Shown: in pieces, positions 34,898 through 44,579 of the stretch
Layout of the letters: each line of letters opens with the position of its first letter
Numbering within the stretch: the stretch's first letter is position 1
DNA from: Sipunculus nudus
Lineage: Eukaryota > Annelida > Sipuncula > Golfingiida > Sipunculidae
Assembly: GCA_026874595.1 (NCBI GenBank)
Contig: CM049307.1
Coordinates: 91,019,830 to 91,083,829, forward strand
DNA: 64,000 nucleotides
Reading direction: 5' to 3'
Translations under genes and position numbers: made by a program
The notes under the pieces: model-generated
Told to the model about the DNA's origin: nothing
Databases searched by the model: none
The model's input: only the letters and a program-made list of their open reading frames with translations

Positions 34898-35407
34898 TTA
34901 ATAAAACGAATCAAGAATAGCTGCAATTTCAAAACATAAGAAAATAATCAGATCACTTCTTTCTGTAACAGGAAATATCAATTTTAACATTTGCCAATGC
35001 ATAGTCTTTGTAACAGAATAACCTCTAGCTTTTGGTCCTGGAAAAACAAAAGCATATTCAACTGGAAGAATGAAACTTTCCCTAAATATATCTGACATCA
35101 AACAGGACACTTTCTTGATTTCCTCCAGGGAAACAAAAGCTTTTTGTCTTTGCCGTCGTATTATTTTAATCACTTGGGTATAAGCCGAAATGACAGTAGT
35201 GTAAAATAAGTACGGCCATACGGCATGGTGACATAATGAAATTGGACACCTGGCTCGCGGATCAGCGGGTTTACGTATACCCCACATCTCCGCCCCGTCA
35301 CAACTGTCAGCAAACTGACACATATTGATTATGTCCCATGCTACACGGTCTGTGTTCTGTACGGGCTTTTGTCTTGCCATCAATACTGACACACTGAATG
35401 ACATCAT
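34898..35407 (-). CDS. Longest open frame, 169 codons, doubtful
   Basis: This is the longest methionine-started frame in the window. The predicted product has mixed composition, a Cys-containing N-terminal third, a basic patch (IIRRQRQKAF) in the middle and a hydrophobic C-terminus (IIFLCFEIAAIL). I recognise no domain, signal peptide or family, and I see no obvious exon partners. In 64 kb of AT-rich DNA one frame of this length is roughly what chance allows. It could be a lone exon, an eroded gene or nothing. I list it because there is no better coding candidate. Confidence 0.12.
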   Translation of the reverse strand: MMSFSVSVLMARQKPVQNTDRVAWDIINMCQFADSCDGAEMWGIRKPADPRARCPISLCHHAVWPYLFYTTVISAYTQVIKIIRRQRQKAFVSLEEIKKVSCLMSDIFRESFILPVEYAFVFPGPKARGYSVTKTMHWQMLKLIFPVTERSDLIIFLCFEIAAILDSFY

Positions 35408-37439
35408 GAGAAACGGTGCTCAAAATGTTCTGTTCTTCACGCCGCTATATCTGTCATGATGCCCCTAAAAGCCGTCCCTGTGAATGTCTCTTCAGAACAG
35501 GTTACGGAAGGTTATTTTAATTTTATAAGGATAAACTGCAATACTTGTTTATCTACTGGTGTAAATCAATAATTCATATGAGAGTAGCGGGAGAAAAATT
35601 ACCACAGAGTTTCAACAATATTGTTTTAATCGTATTGCATCACAGTTCATCGCATTTCAGTGTTGATTTCGTTATTTCATCGGTTTACAATATGTTTCCT
35701 TATAAGTATTTTTAAATTTGATTATACTTAAAAACACAGATAATTACTAATAAACTGCAAAACTGAAACCTTTCGAACAGTTTTCGCGAACGGAACTGTC
35801 GAAATACTATTCTGGCAAATGCGCCTCACTGCTTAACTTGAGCGATTTAATTATTCTCTAAATTATTATTGTGATCATAAATAATGTATTTATTCTGATT
35901 ACGTTAAAATGCAGGGGTCAAAGTAAATTGCATTACTGCGCAAGTATTCTGGAAAATAGGCTTCGTCTTTTTTTTCTCCATTAGTACTGGAGATGGTAAA
36001 TTCTGAGAAGACTAGTATACATATTTTTATCAACCGAAAAGGTTGCACTCTGGAAATGTAGATCTAGTAACTAAAATGCTTGTGATAATATATAATGCAT
36101 CTATGTACTTATACTTCTTTATGCTCGGAGGACCAAATGTTTTAGAAATTAGAGATTGTCATCCAAGAACTTAATATTTGAAATACTTCTGAAAATAAGT
36201 ACTTGACTACAGGAGTTCGTGCAAACCTAAAATATCACTCGAAATCTAGACTAAAGTATACTCGTATAGGTCTGTATTTACTCTTATGATTCTAATTTGT
36301 TTCTGACATTTTTAAAAACACCATGGTCCGCATAAAAAAACCTACTAAAACCATTTTAACTTCTGATATGCTACCGAATCCATACTCGAACATTTCCATT
36401 TTGATTTATATTAATTTTGGATGATTTCAGGTGGATTGTTGCCATAGTAATGGGTACGCCATGTCTTGCTATAAATATCTCTCAAGTTCCCAAGTCAATA
36501 ATTTGCTGCCAGTTTCAGCACTAAAAGTAGCAACTTGTATTTTAAAAAATCCAAATCGCTGGAATCAAAAGCAGGACTGTGTTTGTGATATTGTGATAAT
36601 TCAAGGCTCAATAGATCACATATATCCTGTCGTGCACCCATAGATGTTTGGCTAAAATTGTTTGTCTCTGATTTATAGTGACCGGCCTTGCATAAAGATA
36701 CTATTTGATCACTGGACCGTGTCAGTGAATGACAGATTGCTGAATCGATAGTACCTATAACGGTACACCATCAGTCAAATAAGTACAAAGGTTTTATAGT
36801 GGGTTGACAAAATATGGGCCTGTTATTTAAGCCTGGCAGGACTAATTCAAATTATTACCCGTCCAGTAAGTTGCTATAAGTCATTGATCAGTCACATGTT
36901 TAGAGACCGGTTTGAACTTTATATTTATCAGAATGCTACTAGGAATAACCTGTTTAGTAACCTGAATGGGGATGTATTTTTGTTTATAAGCATCGGAGCA
37001 CTGTGAAAAGTGGAGAGACACTTTTGCTAGGCGTGCATGGCAGTTTGCAAAATATAAACTTTTCAAAAGCCACATAGTGGCCCTACCGACTACCCAAATC
37101 AAAATCTTTTCAAGCTTGCAACCAGTGTTTCTGTGTTTCTTCTGTCATGTTCTTATTTTGTGGCGCAAGCGTAAGATCAGACCTCTGGTCATGTTGTCTT
37201 GTAAATAGACACATGAGGACTCTATTCACTTACACATAGTACCATAATATCGTTAACGTTTACACGTGAAATTAAAAGAGTCAGTCCGTGTGTGGAGTGG
37301 TATTACTCGCATACTTTATATTCAACAAGATAAGCTAATGATAAACATGTTTACAAAAAAAAATGGAGGAAGTGCAAGGTTTGCAAAACACCAGTAGGAC
37401 GCTTGAATAATCTTGTTTTGTGAAGTTGCACGGTACGAC
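35408..37439. other. No gene recognised
   Basis: AT-rich, with short frames only. I see nothing else. Confidence 0.45.
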
Positions 37440-37469
37440 CATAAGGTGGCTTGCGCTCTATGTGATCGC

Positions 37470-37545
37470 GCCCGGTGCAATTTTATTTCAGCCTGAGTAC
37501 GGGAGTAAGCAAACGGTTTTATGATTAAAATATCGGCAAATACCC
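37470..37545 (-). repeat. Diverged relative of the 241-bp repeat
   Basis: It shares GATCGCGCCCGGT and GGAGTAAGCAAACGGTTT with 29,652-29,711, with substitutions and small indels between. It shows that the 241-bp block belongs to a dispersed, older family. Confidence 0.6.
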
Positions 37546-37570
37546 GTGATATCCGTTGTAAATAAAGGGT

Positions 37571-40254
37571 TATCTAAGCAATAAGCAGTATTATTCAGGT
37601 ATTAAGCACAATGCTTAACCCTAATACACTCTATGACAATAATTTTTAAGAAAAATAAGCGCAAGTGGTTGACACTTTCCTAGCACTTATAGAATATCAA
37701 AACTGTGATGTCTAGTTAATTCTCTACCATGAGAAACATGCCATCCGGGAAGAGTAAGAATTTTGTCGTATGACAGAAAAAGAAAAGGCATGGACTTTGT
37801 TGATAAAATGTGAGGAGGACTAATCCACGGGAGTTGGGAGAAATACCGACAGTGACCCTAACCCCAGAATTAACGATACCCACTCAAACCTTCACTGAAC
37901 ACTCTCTCCCCTTATGACAAAAACCTCTCCTAGAATATAACAATTTTCTTTATAACGACCATATATTATTGAATATATATTTTTTCGATGTATGAAAATA
38001 ATTTGTGCTCAAGTTTCAACAATGAATTAATATTAATATTAGTTTAGTTTGAGTATTCAAAATCACACGAAAGGCTAGTATTTATGACAAAATTTAATGA
38101 GGCAATTAATTGGCAGATGCCATGTCATCTCAGCGAAATGAGATGCACAACTGGAAGATTGCTGAGGATAATATGACAAATTTAGAAACTGATTGACAGA
38201 ATGATCTTGAAATGTAAAAAAAATGTGTTTTATTCTCTTAAATAGTGAAGGGGAATCAAAAGTGTTTTGTCCTCATCCCTGAAACAAGGCCCATGAGAAA
38301 AGCAACCATGATTAGTCTCCCAGACTTCGTGTCTCATCTCTACAAACTATATTGTCAATAGTTGTCACAATGCGTGCTGTGCTGAGGTCACACATCCATG
38401 ATCCGAACTAGGCCTTCTGGGAAATAGAGCAGCTTTCATTCCGCTTTGGAGGACATCACTTTATTAAATCTCGTATACCAGAACACAAAGGGGAATGAAC
38501 ACTGATTTTAGAATGCCGTTTGACTTATTTGACAACAGATGTAGAGACGAAAACCAAATTTCAGACGCAGTATCGATAATTGAAATTGATATGTGGCTCT
38601 GCAGTGGGAGCCTTAAAGTCCTATCCTAAAATGAACGTCTCATTTTTCAATCATGTACATCAATGCTAGGTTCAAACGAGACCCTGAATTTAAAACAAAA
38701 CGAGAGTTTCATAGGAATCACATTCTAATACAGATGTATATGTGATCAAAATTGTAAAATGCAAAGTAAAATGCGAATAAAATCATGTGATGCAAAAGTA
38801 CCCACAACATCGTTTATACTTGAACGATGCTGTATCTCGGGAGCCCATACTGGACTCGGAGCCCATATTGGACTCACAGGTAAAACACTACTAGTGGTCG
38901 CTTTGGACAGACACTGTTCTTTCTTTCACCTGACCCTTTTTAGGTTTATATATTAATATTGAGGTTTTTATGAACGTCTCTCAGTAGAATTGTGTTCAAA
39001 TGGCAACCTTTTATTTTTAACCAGAAATTTGAATTCGCAAACACCCACAAGAGGTCTTCCTTGATCACGACCTTGAACATTGGATCAAGGTCATTAAGGT
39101 CAAAATATATATCAGGTACAAATCCCTCACTTGTGACTATTATTTTGACCAAAGGTCGGTTTGGAGAAATAGAAACAGCAAAATATAATAAAAGTCTCTA
39201 GTCAATGGGCTTGCCAAGCTTAGCAAATAAGACAACTAATGTCGGAATTCGCCTTTTCAGCCAAACCCGCACAGATTAAACTTACAGCACATGGAAATGG
39301 ATGCAGTAAAAGGAAAGGCAAGGTGTTTGGTATTTCTTTACAGGACCTTAAGTTCTTATATTCGATGGATATATGTAATACATATCAGGGGTGGTTCCAA
39401 GATTTAGGGATAAGAGAAAGGCTGCGCCACATTATCAATATATAGGTATATCGCGATACGGTGATCCGCATATTGCGAATCACGATAAAGTTTTAAAAAA
39501 TCGAATTTTTCGATATTTTGTTAAATGTGAATAAAATGATTAATTATCGTTAAAAAATGCTTCTTTTCGATTTATAGACATTTGAATGGGTTAGGATTAA
39601 TGTCAACAGCTTGAAGTTAAAGCCGCTACCGTCTCTTTAGACGTTTAGTGGGAAATTTTCAAGTAGGCCTGATGTAATGTGCCATGGATCAAATGCATGC
39701 CCGTCCCAGGAAATGTGCATATCTGCTTGACGACTCATAGGTATACGAGAAATATCTCCGTACAGTTAACAGAAGTGCTGAACAACGATAATAATAATTT
39801 TAATTTATTAATATTTTCTCTTGACATATTATGATAACTGCAGGAAGATCAGGTATCAAGTTAACAGTGATATTGTTTGAGAACGGTAGCCTAGCGATGT
39901 GGTACACTGCTGTGAGCGTTCACACCATCTATCCCTCTAACACAGTCCAAAATTCTCTTATTGTCAAATTTTCTGCACATGTAAGGCCTAATGCAAACTT
40001 TGATTTCAAATATTTCTTTGAGTCCTGTCAGCAAGACGTAAGTACATTACAAAGTACATTTGTTAGTTAAATTGCCATATTTTGTGTTTGAAATATATTG
40101 ATCTGTATATATCGTTTATTTTCATTATATTCAATGTGATATAACATTAATAATAATAACAATAATAATAATAATATCATTTTTTTGTATTTACAGAAAA
40201 CACACTTATTCACTAAAAATTGAACACCGGATCAACTCCTGCACATTTGAAAAA
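37571..40254. other. No gene recognised; short repeat traces
   Basis: An 18-bp near-duplication GGAGCCCATACTGGACTC occurs twice at 38,840-38,877. At 39,070-39,102 there is TGACCTTGA-like sequence and AGGTCA repeated with a 3-bp spacer. A short AAT run lies at about 40,148-40,175. There is no credible exon. Confidence 0.4.
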
Positions 40255-40729
40255 AATAGCCCTATTTACACTAGAAAAATGTGGCGCGCTAGACCGGTCC
40301 AGAAAATGTGGAGCGGGCTACATTTTAATATGCGTTCACACTGTGCCGGAACAAGTGACCATGTACAGCGCGCTACCCTGTCAAGTTAAGCCGCATTGCA
40401 CTTGGCCCGGCCTAGAATCTACATTGCGTTTACACGCAGATAAATACTGCAATCTAGCGCGGTCTAGATGGGATTCCCCCTTGCGCGCATGGCTAAATGA
40501 CGGCCGAGTCTTGCTTGAGCGCGCTGTAAAGGTAGGGCGCTCCACTTCTGTTTACACACTTTCGAAGCACAAATGTAGGCCGCGCTAGAATCTGGAACCG
40601 ACTCAAACCGGTGGTCAAAATGTGGCGCGCTCCAGACCAAATATCCTCGAAATCTGGTGCGTTTGGGGGACTTGGCGCGCGCTAAACGATGTGGAGCGCT
40701 CCAGAAAAACGTGTGTAAATGGGGCTATT
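40255..40729. mobile_element. CpG-rich MITE with subterminal GGCGCGCT motifs
   Basis: The left end AATAGCCCTATTTACAC (40,255-40,271) and the right end read on the minus strand AATAGCCCCATTTACAC (40,713-40,729) agree at 16 of 17 positions. After that GTGGCGCGCT and GTGGAGCGCT occur near both ends and several times inside (for example 40,281, 40,621, 40,691). The block is CpG-rich against AT-rich surroundings. I could not find a target-site duplication. The 122-codon plus-strand frame across it is explained by its base composition. Confidence 0.65.
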
Positions 40730-41115
40730 ATAATTGCTCTCTTTGCGGCAGTGAGCCTTAGGTCTATCCGAGTTATTACGTAGTTACCGGTCCCTGCAAT
40801 TCAAGGACGCAATCAACTTAAGCCGTGTTCACCCAACACCGGTATTCACGTAATACGGTATCGAACACCGATACCTGTTTTTACCTCCAAATCCAGATAC
40901 CGATCACAGTTCACCCGTGTTAATTCCCGTTCCGCATCCGTGAAACCATATCATGAGGCAGTTTCGATACCTAATCATTAATACGTTATTCGGATGAACG
41001 TAATCTGAACACGCATAAAATGTGTGCGTATATAGAATAAAATTTCCCAATGCATACACGGGAGGAAGACCTTTTACGAGCATGCGCTATAATTGCAAAG
41101 ATCATTTGACTAGAC

Positions 41116-41159
<44 letters not shown>

Positions 41160-42524
41160 AATACTATATCCAATATGGAAATGCATGAGCTTCTTTGCTA
41201 GTACATTTTGAACACAAAGTTTATTTTTTGTTGAGTGACGTATATTGAATGTGTATTACCACGTTTGCAGAGGAAATACGACCCAAATTACATCAAAGGA
41301 TGTATTTGTTTTTTTCCCCTTATTGTTATCAGAGAGATTTAAGGTGGCTATACGATTCATTTTTCATCCCACGTGCCACATAAACCAACAAATGTCCTCA
41401 TACTTTAGCATATGTACCTATAGCCAGACAAATATAAGTACTGTCATATTTAAGTACTAGTTCCATATTCCCTTTGGGAACATAAAAATATGCGCCTCCC
41501 ACAAGTGTTGTCGAAACACAAAATTTACAATGCTATTTTAACCCCATCGACAGGCGAGCACCGTTTTCTAGCATAGGAACTGTCAACTCTGTATCTTTCA
41601 AAATCACCTTCAGTTTTCTTGGGGAACATCACATCAGTAAATATGGTGACCTCGCTTAGGCCTGTTAACCTTAAACACAGAGAGAACCACAGAAACCAAT
41701 ACCTAAGGGGTTAATAAAACGAAACAAAACATTGCAAGATCGTAATCTGCTTTTGGCAAAAGTCTCAAATTTCTTTTGTTTTGTTGGTCTTTTTGAAAGG
41801 TGCTCCCAGGAGAACACTGTTTTTCCTTAAAAAAAAACCTGTGACGCATGTCTCGTGCTTAGAGCGTAGGTTTAGGCTTTTAACCTTTAGGTCAAAATTA
41901 ACTTTTCACATCAGCCGTAAATAAAAGGAGTTCATTTTTCACGCAAATGTTAACCCGCTAAGCACATATGTATGCGTGGAACTGTGAGTGAGTAGAAAAG
42001 GGGTTCATTATATTGGAACGTATTTTGTTGTATCATATCTGGTATAAATACAGCACAAGGCATGAGTTAAAAAACAACTGAAACATGTTTGAGAAACTGA
42101 AACTTCTAACTGTACTGTGATATGACAATACAGATCCGAAATTATGGTCAATTGTTTACCAGTATGAACTATTGTCTCATTCATTTGCATTTGCCATTGT
42201 TCAGTTACATATGTTTTGTTATACAATGTTTAACAGTTAAAGTTTTGTCATAACTCATTTCGTTATCAATGAAATATAAAGACATACGTGCGCTGTCACA
42301 CGTCACATAAGAATATATAACTCACCAAATCGTGTAAAAAATAAATATAATATAAAAGAAGAAGAAAAGGTATATGTCGGCTTTATAGTCTCATATCACA
42401 GACGAAGTCTGTCTCGTCGGTCCTTCGGGCCTGTTCATTCTTTTAGCTTTCCTCGATCCCCTGGGTTGCATTCAACTCTAGCAGCCATTATGCGCGCTAA
42501 ATGATAATACTTTCTGCATTTGCC
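40730..42524. other. No gene recognised; (TA)n at 41,118-41,157
   Basis: A GC-rich patch at 40,820-41,000 contains AACACCGGTATTCACG and repeated CCGATACC words and may be another eroded MITE, but inverted ends are not convincing. Otherwise the stretch is AT-rich. Confidence 0.4.
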
Positions 42525-42675
42525 AACCGCTCATGACTAGTACCCATTCACTCCTGTGTGGAAAGGACGCGCCCTTGTGGTATTAAGACTTTGGCTGGGA
42601 CTGCGGTCAGAGCGGGACGCAAACCCACGACCTTGTCTAGCTCCCTAACTTTTACGCGACCACGCTGCACAAAGT
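42525..42675 (-). mobile_element. SINE-B copy
   Basis: The minus strand begins near 42,665 with GCGTGGTCGCGTAAAAGTTAG (A-box region). The B-box-like GTGGGTTTGCGTCCC follows at about 42,613-42,627. The body then has GCCAAAGTCTTAATACCACAA and the end is AGGAGTGAATGGGTACTAG. It aligns along its length to the plus-strand copy at 43,345-43,550. Confidence 0.75.
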
Positions 42676-43344
42676 ACTGCAGCATCAAGGAATGCAAAAA
42701 CCACAACCAGAATTTTAAATAACATGATCCGTATATATTGACAATGAGGCTTTTTTGGATGGTCTTTTAATTAAGGTACACACTCCTTTAACGACTGATT
42801 GACTGACCCGCAGGTGCCGTTTGATCATCTAATATGGTTTTCCTGTCAGTTAGGTCGTAATTGCCATAAAGTTCGTGCTCGAAATTAATAGCAGACAGTC
42901 AGTCACATGAACAGGACAATGACTCACTTGGATTAGGTGAAGGAAAACTGAAATACACTTAAACCCGTTAAAAATATTTCATTTTTATTGCAAAAAATCA
43001 TCCCTGTATTTACATATTGGCTCCATATAATGAGTCTTAATCTAGGGAGAGGGGGCTTGAAATAATATGAGATAAAAAAAATAAAAATTATCAATATTTT
43101 TTTTTTTGTTTTGTAATGATTAAAAAGAGCTTGTATAAAGTACGCATGAATACCCAATTCAGGCAGTCATTCGCGGGAGTGCAGGGTGCACGTGCCTTTG
43201 ATTTTAATTAAATACGCATAGCTGCTTTGAAACAGTCGACATGTAAAGGAATCAATTTACAGGGGGCCCAGTGAACGGAAGAACAGACGCAATTCTATAA
43301 CCTTTAACAACTTTTCAATTTTCGAAAAAAAAACTTTAAGATGT
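42676..43344. other. Spacer between inverted SINE-B copies
   Basis: AT-rich. I recognise no gene. The two flanking SINE-B copies are inverted relative to one another. Confidence 0.45.
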
Positions 43345-43550
43345 ACATGTGGAGCGTGGTGGCTTAATAGTTAGATCGCTGCACTTGAACGCAGAGTTGT
43401 GGGTTCGCGTCCTGTTCAGACCGCCGTCTGCGCTAAGACTCTTGGCCAAAGTCTTTACCACAAGGTTGCGCTCTCTCGACCTAGGAGTGAATGAGTACTG
43501 GTTATGGGTGGCAGGCAACATATGGAACGAATAACTTCAAGCGCCTGTAA
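43345..43550 (+). mobile_element. SINE-B copy, best preserved
   Basis: The tRNA-like head reads GAGCGTGGTGGCTTAATAG, with A box TGGCTTAATAGTTAG (43,358-43,372) and B box GTGGGTTCGCGTCC (43,399-43,412). The spacing is close to that of a real tRNA. The body continues through GACCGCCGTCTGCGC, GCCAAAGTCTTTACCACAA and AGGAGTGAATGAGTACTGG. The 61-codon frames on either strand are incidental. It directly precedes the miniature LTR element. Confidence 0.78.
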
Positions 43551-43570
43551 TGATTATGACTGCTTGTCTT

Positions 43571-43725
43571 TGCTACGGGGTGACATGAACACGGACCAAA
43601 CTGTCTCGCTATTGAAGCTTGCTTTGCTAACGAAGCGGTTGGTTCGCCGGACTTGTGCGCCACCGATATGAGTTCCAATCCCGGATCGGCCCTGTGTTTT
43701 CCCCCGAGCAATTTGTCTTCGTACA
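43571..43725 (+). repeat. 5' LTR of the TRIM-like element
   Basis: It begins TGCTACGGGG (3' LTR: TGTTACGGGG) and ends CTTCGTACA. A tRNA-like stretch at 43,625-43,685 has the A-box-like CTAACGAAGCGG and the B-box-like GAGTTCCAATCCC. Both boxes are slightly mutated compared with the 57-kb copy. Confidence 0.75.
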
Positions 43726-43728
43726 AAA

Positions 43729-43741
43729 TGGGGGCTCGTCC
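43729..43741 (+). other. Primer-binding site, tRNA-Pro type
   Basis: TGGGGGCTCGTCC is exactly complementary to the CCA end plus acceptor arm of animal tRNA-Pro (13 of 13). It starts three bases after the 5' LTR. Complementarity stops after base 13. Confidence 0.75.
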
Positions 43742-43832
43742 AACGTGACGGGAAACTATGTGGCCCAGGGAATAAGCTCACCAAATGTGACTCCTGGGGT
43801 AATTAGTCTTGTTCTGATAGCAGAACGCTCTT

Positions 43833-43843
43833 AAGAGGGGGTG
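43833..43843 (+). other. Polypurine tract
   Basis: AAGAGGGGGTG lies directly against the first base of the 3' LTR, which is the required position for plus-strand priming in LTR retrotransposons. Confidence 0.7.
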
Positions 43844-43963
43844 TGTTACGGGGTGACATAAAAGCGGACCAAACTGTCTCGCTAGTGAAGCTTGCGCCAC
43901 CGACATGGATTCGAATCCCGGATCGGCCCAGTGTTTTCCCCTGAGCAATTTGTCTTCGTAACA
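43844..43963 (+). repeat. 3' LTR of the TRIM-like element (35-bp deletion)
   Basis: It begins TGTTACGGGG and ends TTCGTAACA. Compared with the 5' LTR it lacks about 35 bp that include the A-box region, apparently deleted between short CTTG repeats. It keeps a good B box (GATTCGAATCCC at 43,908-43,919). Confidence 0.75.
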
Positions 43964-44487
43964 TGTTGTATGCTCCCCAGGGAGCTAACAATACCAGGAA
44001 GTGTTAAAAGTCGGCTGAGACTGAGACGGACGGCGGTAATAGCAGATTGTAAACCCGTACCCTTAGCATAACATGTATGAACAATCATTTTTGGTTAATG
44101 ATAAAATATCTACCATGTGCTTCCTCCATTTAGGAGATTAATAGGAGAACGTTTCCAATGACCGTGATGTGGAACTAGAGTCTGGATTCCAATCCACTTT
44201 TTAGGGACTTGGACTTAGACCCGTGGGTCCTGGACTCGGACTTGTACTAATACTCAGTAATTTTGGTTCGAGGTGATCTTATGGGTCCAATAGGAGACCA
44301 TACCCCTCAGGCAATGTGCCCGTGTTCAGACACCTTCGTATATCGTAGGATGTCATTCTAGAGGTAGCGCTATTTATAATCAGATGATTTTAATATGAAG
44401 AATGTTTTACACTTTACTATTTTCTTACAAAGGAAAGGACTGGAATGTATCAAATACTGGCAAGCGTTTTTACTAGTCGGTGCCCTC
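43964..44487. other. No gene; ACTCGGACTTG repeat trace
   Basis: 44,170-44,275 contains AGTCTGGATTCC, GGACTTGGACTTAGAC and GTCCTGGACTCGGACTTG, an imperfect alternation of GGACT and AGTCC. A similar patch (GGCTCGAGTCC, CCGGACTCGAGTCC) is at 49,636-49,680. It is probably an eroded repeat. Confidence 0.4.
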
Positions 44488-44579
44488 ATATCTCTCTCTC
44501 TTTCTCTATCTCTCATTTCTGTCTCTCTCGCTCTCTCTCTCATTTTCTGTCTCCCTCTTTCTCTCTCTCTCTCTCATTT
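44488..44579. repeat. (TC)n microsatellite, imperfect
   Basis: TCTCTC runs with TTTC and ATTTC interruptions. They explain the Ser/Leu-rich frames on the plus strand. Confidence 0.9.

Larger units (their letters stand above)
43571..43963 (+). mobile_element. Miniature LTR retrotransposon (TRIM-like), 393 bp
   Basis: In order: a 155-bp 5' LTR (43,571-43,725), a primer-binding site (43,729-43,741), about 90 bp of non-coding spacer, a polypurine tract (43,833-43,843) and a 120-bp 3' LTR (43,844-43,963). The LTRs share GGGGTGACAT, CGGACCAAACTGTCTCGCTA and the end AGCAATTTGTCTTCGTA.. and have the TG...CA form. There is no coding capacity, so reverse transcriptase and integrase would have to come from another element. 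The LTRs also carry tRNA-like A/B-box sequence. No exact target-site duplication was seen. A lone LTR of the same family lies at 57,151-57,298. Confidence 0.78.

Noticed and set aside
40220-40588. 122-codon plus-strand open frame
   Set aside because: It coincides with the CpG-rich MITE at 40,255-40,729, where stop codons are rare by composition. Repeated GCGCGCT words make up much of it.
40820-41000. MITE starting AAGCCGTGTTCAC
   Set aside because: No convincing inverted partner was found on the right side.
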